The notes beneath the pieces were generated by a model, which saw nothing but the letters and a program-made list of their open reading frames with translations, ran no database searches and was not told the DNA's origin. The translations under genes and the position numbers were made by a program. This document shows, one piece after another, positions 1 through 9,305 of a stretch of 64,000 nucleotides of DNA. Where the stretch lies: the NCBI RefSeq assembly GCF_002920535.1, contig NZ_PQSS01000022.1, forward strand, positions 1-64,000. Reading direction: 5' to 3'. Within the stretch, counting starts at the first letter, position 1. Every line of letters starts with the position of its first letter. This DNA comes from Streptomyces sp. Ru71 (GTDB lineage: Bacteria; Actinomycetota; Actinomycetes; Streptomycetales; Streptomycetaceae).

Positions 1-224
1 GTCGCCGCGGCCAACTCCCGCAGCAGCCGCAGGGTCTCGTCCGTGACGAGGTGCTTGGAGTAGTCGATGTGCAGGTCACCGACCTGAAGGGTGTATCCGG
101 TGCCGCGCTCGGGATCGGCGGCGAACAGTTCCCTGAGATGCGTGTCGGCCAGCTCTTCCCGGTGCTTGGCGAGCGCGGCCCATTCCGGCGTCTGGTGGAG
201 CCTCGTGCGGGCGTCTGCGTTCAT
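1..224 (-). CDS. pgi: Glucose-6-phosphate isomerase, N-terminal part (cut by window edge)
   Basis: The minus frame opens with ATG at 224-222 and reads MNADARTRLHQTPEWAALA, then runs about 74 codons to the window edge without a stop. The opening and the later DYSKHLVTDETLRLL stretch are typical of actinobacterial phosphoglucose isomerase, which interconverts glucose-6-phosphate and fructose-6-phosphate in the cytosol. It shares its strand with the glycolytic genes tpiA, pgk and gap upstream, but an MFS gene and rbpA lie between them. The catalytic residues fall outside the window, so the call rests on the N-terminus and context. Confidence 0.8.
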   Translation of the reverse strand, partial: MNADARTRLHQTPEWAALAKHREELADTHLRELFAADPERGTGYTLQVGDLHIDYSKHLVTDETLRLLRELAAA

Positions 225-276
225 GTCCGACTTCAGCCTTCTTTCGTGCCTGTCCCAGCGGTTCCAACCTATTCGA

Positions 277-1545
277 TCACCGTGCGGCGCGAACCGTCGT
301 GGCGCCGTCGTCCGGCGTGACAACGGGTACGTCCATGCGGCGCGCGGGTATCAGCGCGGCGACGGCCGGCAGGAAGAACCCGGCGGCGAGCAGTGCGGGC
401 GTGTTCGGCCCCCAGGCGGTGGCGACGGCGCCGCCGAGCAACGCGCCGAGGGGCGCACCGGCGACGGCCAGGGTGCGGTACGCGGAGCTGACCCGGCCCA
501 GCATCCCGGCGGGGCTGCGCTGTTGCATCAGCGTGGTGGTGCTGACGTTCCACACCATGCCCATGAACCCGAACACGGCCATCGCCGCCACCAGGGCGGC
601 CAGGCTGCGCGCCGTGCCCATCACGAGCAGCGCGCCGGTCTGCACGGCCCCGGCGAGCAGCACGGCGCGCACCTGCCCCAGGCGGGCGACCAGCCGCCCG
701 TTGGCGGCGCCGCCGAGGAGGTTGCCGACCGTGTAGGCGGCGCCCGCTGCCGCGTAGCCCGCGCTGCCCGCGTGCAGCCAGTCGGTGACGATGACGACCA
801 GGGTGGCGATGAGGGCGCCCATGCCGATGTTGCACAGCGCGGTGGCGGTGCACAGTCCGCGCAGGGTCCGGTCCCGCCACAGGGTGCCCAGCCCCTGGGC
901 GATCTCCCGGCGCAGGGTGCTGCCCGTCGGCCGTGCCTCGCGCTCGGGGGCGGGCGTGCGCAGGGAGGCGACGAGCGCGGCGGCCAGCAGGAAGGTGACG
1001 GCGTCGGCGGCGAACGGGACGGCGGCGCCGGCCGCGAGGAGCAGCGGTGCGACGGGGGTGCCGAGCAGGCCGCCCGCGATGCGCTGGCCCGTCATCAGGC
1101 GGGCGTTGGCGCTGCCCAGGGCCTCACCGGGCACGAGTGCGGGCAGCAGGGCGGTGGCGGCGTTGTCGAACAGGGTCTGCAGGGTGGTGAGGGTGAAGGC
1201 CAGGGCGATCAGCAGGGCGATGGAGGCGTGGCCCTGGGCCACGGCGACGGCGAAGCAGGCGAGCAGCAGGCCCCGTGCCGCGTCCACCGTCCACATCGCG
1301 CGCCGCTGGTCCACCCGGTCGGCGACGGCGCCGCCGAGCAGTCCGAAGACCAGCCAGGGCAGATAACCGCAGGCCGTGACCGCGGCGATGAGCAGCGGCC
1401 GGTCGGTGAGCGTCACGGCGAGCAGCGGCAGCGCGGCCGTCCGCACGGAGTCACCGAAGCTGGAGAGCACGGCGGCGCCCCACAACCGCCCGAATCCCCC
1501 ACGCCACGCGGGCGCCACCGCACCCTTCGCCTCGACCCCTGTCAC
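277..1545 (-). CDS. MFS exporter with a DNA-damage type promoter
   Basis: This 422-aa membrane protein has a long series of hydrophobic segments and the MFS loop motif GGAVADRVDQRR near residue 75. It resembles the enterobactin-exporter-like (MFS_3) drug efflux group, with about 12 membrane spans expected. The GTG start at 1545 has a strong purine-rich ribosome site (GGGAGGGGGAG) just upstream. A TTGTCAGTG-N8-TACCGT promoter sits at 1579-1601, so damage-induced expression is predicted. The substrate is unknown. It ends 52 bp before pgi on the same strand and could be read through into it. Confidence 0.85.
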   Translation of the reverse strand: MTGVEAKGAVAPAWRGGFGRLWGAAVLSSFGDSVRTAALPLLAVTLTDRPLLIAAVTACGYLPWLVFGLLGGAVADRVDQRRAMWTVDAARGLLLACFAVAVAQGHASIALLIALAFTLTTLQTLFDNAATALLPALVPGEALGSANARLMTGQRIAGGLLGTPVAPLLLAAGAAVPFAADAVTFLLAAALVASLRTPAPEREARPTGSTLRREIAQGLGTLWRDRTLRGLCTATALCNIGMGALIATLVVIVTDWLHAGSAGYAAAGAAYTVGNLLGGAANGRLVARLGQVRAVLLAGAVQTGALLVMGTARSLAALVAAMAVFGFMGMVWNVSTTTLMQQRSPAGMLGRVSSAYRTLAVAGAPLGALLGGAVATAWGPNTPALLAAGFFLPAVAALIPARRMDVPVVTPDDGATTVRAAR

Positions 1546-1578
1546 GGCTCCCCCTCCCGGTCCACACCGACGCGTAGA

Positions 1579-1601
1579 ACGGTAGAGGGCACCACTGACA
1601 A
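1579..1601 (-). promoter_or_regulatory. PafBC/RecA-NDp type promoter of the MFS exporter
   Basis: On the minus strand this reads TTGTCAGTG, eight bases, then TACCGT, an exact fit to the RecA-independent damage promoter tTGTCRgtg-N8-TAnnnT described in actinobacteria. The -10 box ends 33 nt before the GTG start, leaving a short leader with a ribosome site. Confidence 0.75.
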
Positions 1602-1685
1602 CGGTCCGTGGCCGAGGGTGCGGGTCCGGGTGACAGGGCCCCAGCCCCGCGCGGGCGCGGTGACAGAGCCACCGGCCTCAGCACA

Positions 1686-1729
1686 GGCGCCGGTTCCGCC
1701 GGGGGGCGAAACGCCGCCGGCCAGGCGCC
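1686..1729 (-). terminator. Possible terminator after rbpA
   Basis: GGCGCC at 1686-1691 and again at 1724-1729 closes an imperfect GC-rich inverted repeat in the 211-bp gap downstream of rbpA. There is no T tract, as is usual in Streptomyces. The rest of the gap holds only the MFS promoter. Confidence 0.35.
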
Positions 1730-1756
1730 CTTGGGTGCCCGGCCGGTCGTCAAGTT

Positions 1757-2092
1757 CTAGATCTCGCCCCGCAGTTTGGCGAGCGCCTCGGCGAGGATGG
1801 CCTCGCCGTCCGCGTCGCTGCGCCGCTCCCGTACGTACGCCAGGTGCGTCTTGTACGGCTCGGTGCGCGGCGGGTCCGGCGGGTTGTCCCGGTCCTGTCC
1901 GGCCGGGAAGCCGCAGCGCGGGCAGTCCCAGGTGTCGGGCACCTGCGCGTCGCTGGCGAAGCTCGGCTGCGTCTCGTGCCCGTTGGAACACCAGAAGGAG
2001 ATGCGCAGCCGGGGCGCGGACTCGCCGCGCTCGGCCTCGCCCATCGGCCCAGCCCCGACCCGGCTTCCTCGGATCGCGTTGCCACTTGCCAC
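1757..2092 (-). CDS. rbpA: RbpA-family RNA polymerase-binding protein
   Basis: This 111-aa protein starts at GTG 2092. It has the RbpA layout: an N-terminal tail with the IRGSRVG motif, a small core with a zinc-type CxxxH...CxxC pattern (CSNGH and CPRC), and a C-terminal helix (THLAYVRERRS) like the sigma-interaction domain. RbpA binds RNA polymerase with group 1 and 2 sigma factors and stabilises the open complex. Streptomyces carry more than one family member, and the one studied under the name RbpA differs in its N-terminus, so this may be a paralogue. A 243-bp leader region with two inverted repeats precedes it. Confidence 0.8.
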   Translation of the reverse strand: MASGNAIRGSRVGAGPMGEAERGESAPRLRISFWCSNGHETQPSFASDAQVPDTWDCPRCGFPAGQDRDNPPDPPRTEPYKTHLAYVRERRSDADGEAILAEALAKLRGEI

Positions 2093-2119
2093 GGTCGTAA
2101 CTCCCTGCGTGATGGTGCC

Positions 2120-2146
2120 GCGAAGCGAGTCGGCGTTTCGCTTCGC
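2120..2146 (-). other. Hairpin upstream of rbpA
   Basis: GCGAAGCGA (2120-2128) and TCGCTTCGC (2138-2146) form a perfect 9-bp stem with a 9-nt loop, 28 bp before the rbpA start. It could end transcripts from secG or be a structure in the rbpA leader. Confidence 0.5.
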
Positions 2147-2161
2147 CGCGAGCGCCTCAGT

Positions 2162-2275
2162 CTACGTAAGGCCCAACGCGCGTCCAGTGATGGGAGTTAC
2201 AGCCCCCGCCCATAGACGCAAGCCCCATGATAGGCCGCGCTCCGGGGCGCGCACCGACCATGGGGCCTTACGTAG
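2162..2275. repeat. Perfect 13-bp inverted repeat between secG and rbpA
   Basis: CTACGTAAGGCCC at 2162-2174 is the exact reverse complement of GGGCCTTACGTAG at 2263-2275, with 88 bp between the arms. Each arm also carries the 6-bp palindrome TACGTA. Such an arrangement may be a pair of operator half-sites or a long-range RNA pairing. Confidence 0.6.
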
Positions 2276-2335
2276 CGGAATGTGCGGGATGTGCCTGATC
2301 TGCGTCGTCGGCTTTTCGGCTTCGGCTTTTCGACT

Positions 2336-2572
2336 TCAGCTGTTGGTCTTCATCAGGATGCCGAGCACGATGATGCACGCGAGCCACAGCAGACCGATCA
2401 CCACGGTGATGCGGTCCAGGTTGCGCTCGGCGACCGAGGAGCCGCCGACGGAGGACTGCACGCCGCCGCCGAACATGTCGGAGAGGCCGCCGCCCTTGCC
2501 CTTGTGCATCAGCACCAGCAGCATCAGCAACAGGCTGAAGACGATCAGGGCGATCGAGAACCCCAGAACCAC
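2336..2572 (-). CDS. secG: Protein translocase subunit SecG
   Basis: SecG is the small integral-membrane subunit of the SecYEG translocon. From GTG 2572 the protein is 78 aa, beginning VVLGFSIALIVF. It has two hydrophobic segments flanking the conserved cytoplasmic loop MHKGKGGGLSDMFGGG. An ATG at 2623 would add 17 residues, but that codon lies in the loop of a strong hairpin (2607-2636), and the short form matches the usual SecG length, so the GTG was chosen. It follows tpiA on the same strand, as is common in actinobacteria. Confidence 0.88.
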   Translation of the reverse strand: MVLGFSIALIVFSLLLMLLVLMHKGKGGGLSDMFGGGVQSSVGGSSVAERNLDRITVVIGLLWLACIIVLGILMKTNS

Positions 2573-2606
2573 GGCTGGACCAACTTCCTCGGTATCGGAT
2601 GGACGA

Positions 2607-2636
2607 CGGGGGCCGGCGGACATCCACCGGCCCCCG
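2607..2636 (-). terminator. Hairpin between tpiA and secG
   Basis: CGGGGGCCGG (2607-2616) and CCGGCCCCCG (2627-2636) form a perfect 10-bp GC stem with a 10-nt loop, 45 bp after the tpiA stop. It is likely to end or attenuate the glycolytic transcript before secG. Confidence 0.65.
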
Positions 2637-2680
2637 CAAGGGTACGACGAAACGCCGTCACCGCATACTCACAGCTCGCC

Positions 2681-3457
2681 TCACTGATCGCGGAAGCGCA
2701 CGATCTTGACGAACTCGTCGGCATCCAGCGAGGCGCCGCCGACCAGGGCGCCGTCGATGTCGGCCTGGGCCATGATCTCGGCGACGTTGCCGGCCTTCAC
2801 GGAGCCGCCGTACTGGATGCGGACCTTGTCGGCCAGCTCCTGGGAGTACAGCTCGGCGAGCTTGGCGCGGATCGCGGCGCAGACCTCCTGGGCGTCCTCG
2901 GCGCCGCACACCTTGCCGGTGCCGATGGCCCACACGGGCTCGTAGGCGATCACGATGGTCTCGGCCTGCTCGGCCGGGACGTCCTTCAGACCGCCCTCGA
3001 CCTGGCTGAGGGTGTGGGAGACGTGGTTGCCCGCCTCGCGGACGTCCAGTTCCTCGCCGACGCACAGGATCGGGGTCAGGCCGTGCTTGAAGGCGGCCTT
3101 GACCTTGGTGTTGACGATCTCGTCGGTCTCGGCGTGGTACTGGCGGCGCTCGGAGTGGCCGATGGCCACGTACGTGCACTTCAGCTTGGCCAGCATCGGG
3201 CCGGAGATCTCACCGGTGTAGGCGCCGGAGTCGTGCGCCGAGATGTCCTGGGCGCCGTACTTGATCTTCAGCTTGTCGCCGTCGACCAGGGTCTGCACGG
3301 AGCGCAGGTCGGTGAAGGGCGGCAGGACGGCGACCTCGACGGCCTCGTAGTCCTTGTCGGCCAGGGCGAAGGCGAGCTTCTGGACGTGCGCGATGGCCTC
3401 AAGGTGGTTGAGGTTCATCTTCCAGTTGCCCGCCATCAGCGGCGTGCGAGTGGTCAT
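2681..3457 (-). CDS. tpiA: Triose-phosphate isomerase
   Basis: TpiA interconverts dihydroxyacetone phosphate and glyceraldehyde-3-phosphate. The 258-aa protein is full length and has all three catalytic signatures: K13 in NWKMN, H101 in IGHSERR and E173 in [11 protein letters not shown]. The ATG at 3457 lies only 6 bp after the pgk stop, so the two genes are expected to be co-transcribed and translationally coupled. A strong hairpin follows its stop. Confidence 0.97.
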   Translation of the reverse strand: MTTRTPLMAGNWKMNLNHLEAIAHVQKLAFALADKDYEAVEVAVLPPFTDLRSVQTLVDGDKLKIKYGAQDISAHDSGAYTGEISGPMLAKLKCTYVAIGHSERRQYHAETDEIVNTKVKAAFKHGLTPILCVGEELDVREAGNHVSHTLSQVEGGLKDVPAEQAETIVIAYEPVWAIGTGKVCGAEDAQEVCAAIRAKLAELYSQELADKVRIQYGGSVKAGNVAEIMAQADIDGALVGGASLDADEFVKIVRFRDQ

Positions 3458-3463
3458 GCGGGG

Positions 3464-4675
3464 TCAGTCCTCCAGTGCGGCGAGGCCGGGGAGCGTCTTG
3501 CCCTCAAGGTATTCGAGGGAGGCGCCGCCGCCGGTCGAGATGTGGCCGAAGGCGTTCTCGTCGAAGCCGAGGGTGCGCACGGCGGCGGCGGAGTCACCGC
3601 CGCCGACGACGGTGAAGCCCTTGGACTCGACGAGCGCCTGGGCGACGGCCCGGGTGCCTCCGGCGTAGTCGGGGTGCTCGAAGACGCCCATGGGACCGTT
3701 CCAGAAGACGGTCGCGGCGTCGGCGAGCTTCGAGGCGTACAGCTCCCGGGTCTTCGGGCCGATGTCCAGGCCCTCCTGGTCGGCCGGGATGGCGTCGGCG
3801 TCGACGGTGGTGTACGTCGCCGGGGCCTTGGTCTTCAGGTCCGGGAACTCGGTGGAGACCAGCACGTCGACCGGCAGGACCAGCTCGACGCCGCTCTTCT
3901 CGGCGCGCTCCATGTACTCCTTGACGACCGGGATCTGGTCCTCCTGGAGCAGGGAGATGCCGACCTCGTAGCCCTTGGCCTTGAGGAAGGTGTACGCCAT
4001 GCCGCCGCCGATGAGGAGGCGGTCGGCCTTGCCGAGGAGCTGGTCGATGACGGCGAGCTTGTCGGAGACCTTGGCGCCGCCGAGCGCGACGACGTAGGGC
4101 CGCTGGACGTCCTCGGTGAGCTTCTTCAGGACGCCGACCTCGGTGGCGATGAGGTAGCCGGCGTAGTGCGGGAGCTTCTTCGGCAGGTCGAAGACGGAGG
4201 CGTGCTTACGATGCACGGCGCCGAAGCCGTCGCCGACGTAGACGTCGGCGAGCGCGGCGAGCTGGTCGGCGAAGGCGGCGCGCTCGGCGTCGTCCTTGGA
4301 CGTCTCACCGGCGTTGAAGCGCAGGTTCTCGATGACGGCGACCTGGCCGTCGGTCAGGCCCGCGACGGTGGCCCGGGCGGAGTCGCCGACGGTGTCGGTC
4401 GCGAAGGCGACCTCGCTGCCGAGGAGCTCGCCGAGGCGCGCGGCGGCCGGGGCGAGGGAGAAGGCGGGGTCCGGGGCGCCCTTGGGGCGGCCGAGGTGGG
4501 ATGCGACGACCACCTTGGCGCCCGCCTCGGCGAGGGCCTTGACGGTGGGCAGCACGGCGCGGATGCGGCCGTCGTCGGTGATGGTCGTGCCGTCGAGCGG
4601 CACGTTGAGGTCGGCGCGGACGAAGACCCGCTTGCCGCTCACGCCGTCGGCGAGAAGTTCGTCGATCGTCTTCAT
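3464..4675 (-). CDS. pgk: Phosphoglycerate kinase
   Basis: Pgk transfers phosphate from 1,3-bisphosphoglycerate to ADP in glycolysis. The 403-aa length is normal. The N-terminal substrate-binding motif FVRADLNVPLDG, the hinge region, and the C-terminal nucleotide-binding stretch with VVGGGDSAAAV and STGGGASLE are all present. The start is ATG 4675, preceded by AGGAG. It lies between gap and tpiA on one strand, with a large hairpin in the 145-bp space after gap that could set the gap:pgk ratio. Confidence 0.97.
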   Translation of the reverse strand: MKTIDELLADGVSGKRVFVRADLNVPLDGTTITDDGRIRAVLPTVKALAEAGAKVVVASHLGRPKGAPDPAFSLAPAAARLGELLGSEVAFATDTVGDSARATVAGLTDGQVAVIENLRFNAGETSKDDAERAAFADQLAALADVYVGDGFGAVHRKHASVFDLPKKLPHYAGYLIATEVGVLKKLTEDVQRPYVVALGGAKVSDKLAVIDQLLGKADRLLIGGGMAYTFLKAKGYEVGISLLQEDQIPVVKEYMERAEKSGVELVLPVDVLVSTEFPDLKTKAPATYTTVDADAIPADQEGLDIGPKTRELYASKLADAATVFWNGPMGVFEHPDYAGGTRAVAQALVESKGFTVVGGGDSAAAVRTLGFDENAFGHISTGGGASLEYLEGKTLPGLAALED

Positions 4676-4745
4676 TGCTGGGGACTCTCCTGAGGAGGGC
4701 TCGTGGTGCTCCGTGATCGTAAAGGGACCGGTCCTGTACGTGCGT

Positions 4746-4789
4746 CAGGGCCCGGCCGGTGCGCGACGGTGCGCACCGGCCGAGCCCTG
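4746..4789 (-). terminator. Large two-tier hairpin between gap and pgk
   Basis: CGGCCGGTGCGC (4753-4764) pairs with GCGCACCGGCCG (4771-4782) around a 6-nt loop. An outer CAGGGC/GCCCTG stem extends it to 4746-4789. It is probably a partial terminator or an RNA-stabilising structure at the 3' end of gap mRNA. Confidence 0.7.
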
Positions 4790-4820
4790 CTGTCGCATCG
4801 AGATGCCTACGGGAGGCTTG

Positions 4821-6020
<1,200 letters not shown>

Positions 6021-6209
6021 TTACTACGAAATGCCTACCCTTATTGACGCCGTTGTCACTCGTTCGTGAGCGCGTCGGCTCACCTGATGCGGGCCCTTTT
6101 CGTGCACCCCTGAGAGGGGCCGCGCTCACCTGTGGAACAAGGTGGGCGACATCTGTCAACGTTGCCTGCGTCACCCACCCGAAACGTCCCCTGTGAGCGC
6201 GGCGGAACG

Positions 6210-9158
6210 TCATCTGCCGAGCGCGGCGAGCGCCCTGCCGAGCAGTGCCGTGCGGTCGGCCGCGGACGGCAGGTGCTCCAGCCCGAAGCCCAGCAGCACG
6301 GTGTCCTCGGTGGTGACCGCCCCGTAGGTGCGGAACAGCGTTCCGGTGCGGGTCCAGTCCTTCAGGACGGCCGGGCTGCCCGCCGGCGGACCGGCGGCCT
6401 TCCAGGTGCCCAGGGACGTCTCGAACCCCTCGGTCTCCCGCGCGCTGCCCCCGGCGACGAGCTGGACGTCGTCGGCGAGCACGCCGTGCCCGCCGGTGCC
6501 GGGGTCGGTGACATAGCTGAGCGAGACCTCGACGCTGCGGCCCGCGTAGGCGCTCAGGTCGAAGCTCACCTGCTGCCAGCCGCTGGAGGCGCCGGTGAGG
6601 CTGTTCCAGCTGCCGGAGGTGCCGGTCGCGGTGCAGCCGTTCGCCGTCAGGGTCAGATAGTGCGTGAGCCAGGGGTGCTCACCGACGTAGAAGCCGCCCC
6701 CGCACTCCTCGGGCACCTTCGTGCTGGTCGCGCCGCCCGCCTCGGGCAGCGTCGTCCAGTCCTCGGCGCCCACGCCGTGCGCCTCGACCAGCGCGTGGTC
6801 GTAGCCCGGCTCGGTGTCCCACAGCAGCCGCATGCGCAGGGCCGGCTGGTCGGCGGCGGTCACACCGGTGAGGTCGATGGTGCGGGTGAGCCGCTTGTAG
6901 GCGTCGTCGGTGTGCACGGCCGCCGCCATCGACGCGCCCGCGTACGGCCCGTACGGGTTCACCGTCCCGGCGAACTGGCCCGCCCCGGCGCTCGCGAACT
7001 GGGGATGGCTGTCGGCGGGCAGCTCCTCGGAGGTCACGCCGTACGTGCCCGCCTTGTCCAGCGCGTTGCCGGGCGCCGCGGCAAGGCCGCCGGAGAAGCC
7101 GTCCAGCGCGCCGGAGCCGGTGAACCCGGTGGCGCCCGGGGTCGACGTACGCGAGTACGCGCCCAGGTAGTACTGGCTGAAGTCGTCGGACAGGGTGCCG
7201 CCGCCCAGGTCGACGCTGCCGCCGGCCTGTTCCCCCGCCTCGATCAGCTTGCCGCCCTCGTTGAGGTAGGCGCGCAGCTGGAGCTGGGTGGCGTTGCCGG
7301 GGACGGAGGCGCCCGTGTAGTGGACGACCGTCCGGAAGTGCTTCAGCACACCGAGCGCGTCGGGCACACCCTGCGTGGCCACGTCCCAGACGACGGCCCG
7401 GTGCCCGGTGGCCTTCAGCGCGTCGGCGTACGTCTGCGCCTGGACGGCCTTGGCGCCCTCCTCGGCGACCACGAGGGTGTCGGCGCGGGGCCGCTCGGCG
7501 ACGGTGTAGGTGAAGTGCTCGCTGGAGATCCGCCGGCCGCTCGGGCTCTCGCCGGTGAACCACACCTCGACGCGATCCCCCGGGTCGCCGTCCTCGACCT
7601 TGGCCCGGTACTCGTCGAAGTACAGGTTGTCGGCGCCGCCGTAGCGCTCACCGCCCTTCCAGGGCCGCAGCGCCCTGTCGTGCGTCCGGCCGCCGTTGAC
7701 GCGGTACTTCAGCTCCTTGTCCCGCACGGCCTTGCGTACGACGACCGAGACCTCCTGTTCCGCGCCCCGGGAGTAGGACGTGGTGAACGGCGCCGGGGTG
7801 AAGTCGGCGGCGCTCAGGCCGACCGAGGACGACGGCCGGTCGGGGTGGGCCGCCGTCTCGGCGACGGACAGCGCGAAGGGGACGTTCTTGGCGAACTCCT
7901 GCTGGATCAGCTTCTCGTCGTCGGGGAAGGTGAAGACCGAGCGGCAGTCGGCCGCGTTCCAGGCGTCGTCCGGATCGGCGTTCGACGCGGTCTGGCAGGT
8001 CGACATCTCCGGGGTGAACATGGCGACGCCGTTGACGTTTCCGGCGTGCCCGTCCGCCTCGCCGTTGGTGGTGTACAGCTCGGAGGAGACCTGCGGGTGG
8101 TAGCCGGGGATCGCGGAGTTGTCCGGCGTGCCCGCGAGCGCCTTGTACAGCACGTCGTCCGGGGTCGGGGTGGCGACCTGCCAGCCGACGCCGTAGAGGA
8201 GGAGCTCGGCGGCGGAGTGGTAGTTGATGGCGTACCGGAAGCCGACGCGCTTCTCGAAGGCGTCCAGGGCCCGGGTCTCGGGCTCGGAGGCCGGGGCGGC
8301 GCCGCGGTAGGTCTGGCTGGTGGGGTTCGGGGACGAACCCTCGTCGTCGTAGCCCCACTTGTAGGCGAAGTTGCGGTTGAGGTCGACGCCGTCGCCGGTG
8401 GAGATGACGCCGTCGCCGTTGACGTCCCGCAGGTTCTTGCGCCACAGGCGCGTGCTCGCGTCCTTGAAGGTGTAGTCGTAGCCGTCCGGGTTGGCCGAGA
8501 GCACGAACCACAGCTCGGTGGAGTCGACGATCTTCTTGATACGCCGGTCGGTGGTGTAGTGGTCCAGGTAGTGGTGGAGCAGCCGGCGCGTCATCTCGGG
8601 CGTGATCCACTCGCGCGCGTGCTGGTTGGACATGTACAGCACGGCGGGCTTGGCGCCGTCCCGTGTCCTCTTGGCGTTCTTGGTGAGCTTGAGCGCGAGG
8701 ATGTCCTGGCCGTTGATCGTCTTGCCGATGGAGACCACCTTGGTCAGGCCGGGGTGCTGCTGCCCGGTCCTGACGATCTCCTCCTTCAGGCCGCCGGCCC
8801 CGCTGTACGGCCGGAAGACGCCCTGGGCGGCGTTCTCGACGCGTTGCTCGGCACGGGCGGACAGGGTGCGCTCGGTGAGGGCGACGCCCTTCTCGCGCAG
8901 CTTCGCGGCCTGCTCGTCGGTGAGGTAGACCTCGACGGCGGCCCTGCCCCTCTCCGGGGTTCGTGCGCCGAGTTCGTGGGCGTCCTGTCCGGCGGCCAGC
9001 AGCAGGGGTACCTGCTCCTTGGTGACGTCGGCGCGGAAGACCTTGATCTCGTCGGTGTCGTGACCGGGTGACGGTTGTGCCTGGGCGATGGGTGCGAGGC
9101 TCGCTCCGCCGAGCAGGAGCGCGCCGACAGCGAGGATCGATCTCGCTCTGGGTCTCAT
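6210..9158 (-). CDS. Secreted M14 zinc carboxypeptidase
   Basis: This 982-aa extracellular metallopeptidase begins at ATG 9158 behind AGGGGGG. A Sec signal peptide (RPRARSILAVGALLLGGAS, cleavage near AQA-QP) is followed by a propeptide-like region. The M14 domain has zinc ligands H180 and E183 (HARE) and H314 (INYHS), and the catalytic glutamate E384 (FTPEMS). About 550 further residues follow, including beta-rich segments that look like non-catalytic binding modules. An upstream extension of the frame (41 residues) lacks a ribosome site and would bury the signal peptide. Substrates are unknown. Confidence 0.9.
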   Translation of the reverse strand: MRPRARSILAVGALLLGGASLAPIAQAQPSPGHDTDEIKVFRADVTKEQVPLLLAAGQDAHELGARTPERGRAAVEVYLTDEQAAKLREKGVALTERTLSARAEQRVENAAQGVFRPYSGAGGLKEEIVRTGQQHPGLTKVVSIGKTINGQDILALKLTKNAKRTRDGAKPAVLYMSNQHAREWITPEMTRRLLHHYLDHYTTDRRIKKIVDSTELWFVLSANPDGYDYTFKDASTRLWRKNLRDVNGDGVISTGDGVDLNRNFAYKWGYDDEGSSPNPTSQTYRGAAPASEPETRALDAFEKRVGFRYAINYHSAAELLLYGVGWQVATPTPDDVLYKALAGTPDNSAIPGYHPQVSSELYTTNGEADGHAGNVNGVAMFTPEMSTCQTASNADPDDAWNAADCRSVFTFPDDEKLIQQEFAKNVPFALSVAETAAHPDRPSSSVGLSAADFTPAPFTTSYSRGAEQEVSVVVRKAVRDKELKYRVNGGRTHDRALRPWKGGERYGGADNLYFDEYRAKVEDGDPGDRVEVWFTGESPSGRRISSEHFTYTVAERPRADTLVVAEEGAKAVQAQTYADALKATGHRAVVWDVATQGVPDALGVLKHFRTVVHYTGASVPGNATQLQLRAYLNEGGKLIEAGEQAGGSVDLGGGTLSDDFSQYYLGAYSRTSTPGATGFTGSGALDGFSGGLAAAPGNALDKAGTYGVTSEELPADSHPQFASAGAGQFAGTVNPYGPYAGASMAAAVHTDDAYKRLTRTIDLTGVTAADQPALRMRLLWDTEPGYDHALVEAHGVGAEDWTTLPEAGGATSTKVPEECGGGFYVGEHPWLTHYLTLTANGCTATGTSGSWNSLTGASSGWQQVSFDLSAYAGRSVEVSLSYVTDPGTGGHGVLADDVQLVAGGSARETEGFETSLGTWKAAGPPAGSPAVLKDWTRTGTLFRTYGAVTTEDTVLLGFGLEHLPSAADRTALLGRALAALGR

Positions 9159-9252
9159 GAACCCCCCTAGCAGTGGTTCGCCACAGCGACGAATGGTTGC
9201 CAGGCTCATGTCACTGCATGATCGAGTCAAGAGCGCCTCAAGGACACGGAAA

Positions 9253-9291
9253 CGCCGGTGGCTTGGACCTGAACGGCCCAAGCCACCGGCG
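9253..9291 (-). terminator. Strong terminator after whiA
   Basis: CGCCGGTGGCTTGG (9253-9266) and CCAAGCCACCGGCG (9278-9291) form a perfect 14-bp stem with an 11-nt loop. It sits 15 bp past the whiA stop and closes the uvrC-rapZ-yvcK-whiA transcript. Confidence 0.85.
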
Positions 9292-9305
9292 CTGGTGAGG
9301 TTTCG

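Noticed and set aside
2573..2623. Longer SecG start at ATG 2623
   Set aside because: The codon lies in the loop of a strong hairpin and adds a polar tail not seen in the family; GTG 2572 gives the conserved N-terminus.
2282..4693. 803-aa plus-strand open frame
   Set aside because: It lies exactly opposite tpiA and pgk, is built of GDLGV-type residues caused by the GC-rich complementary frame, and matches no family.
6132..9071. 979-aa plus-strand open frame
   Set aside because: It is the complement of the M14 carboxypeptidase, whose catalytic motifs and signal peptide are on the other strand.
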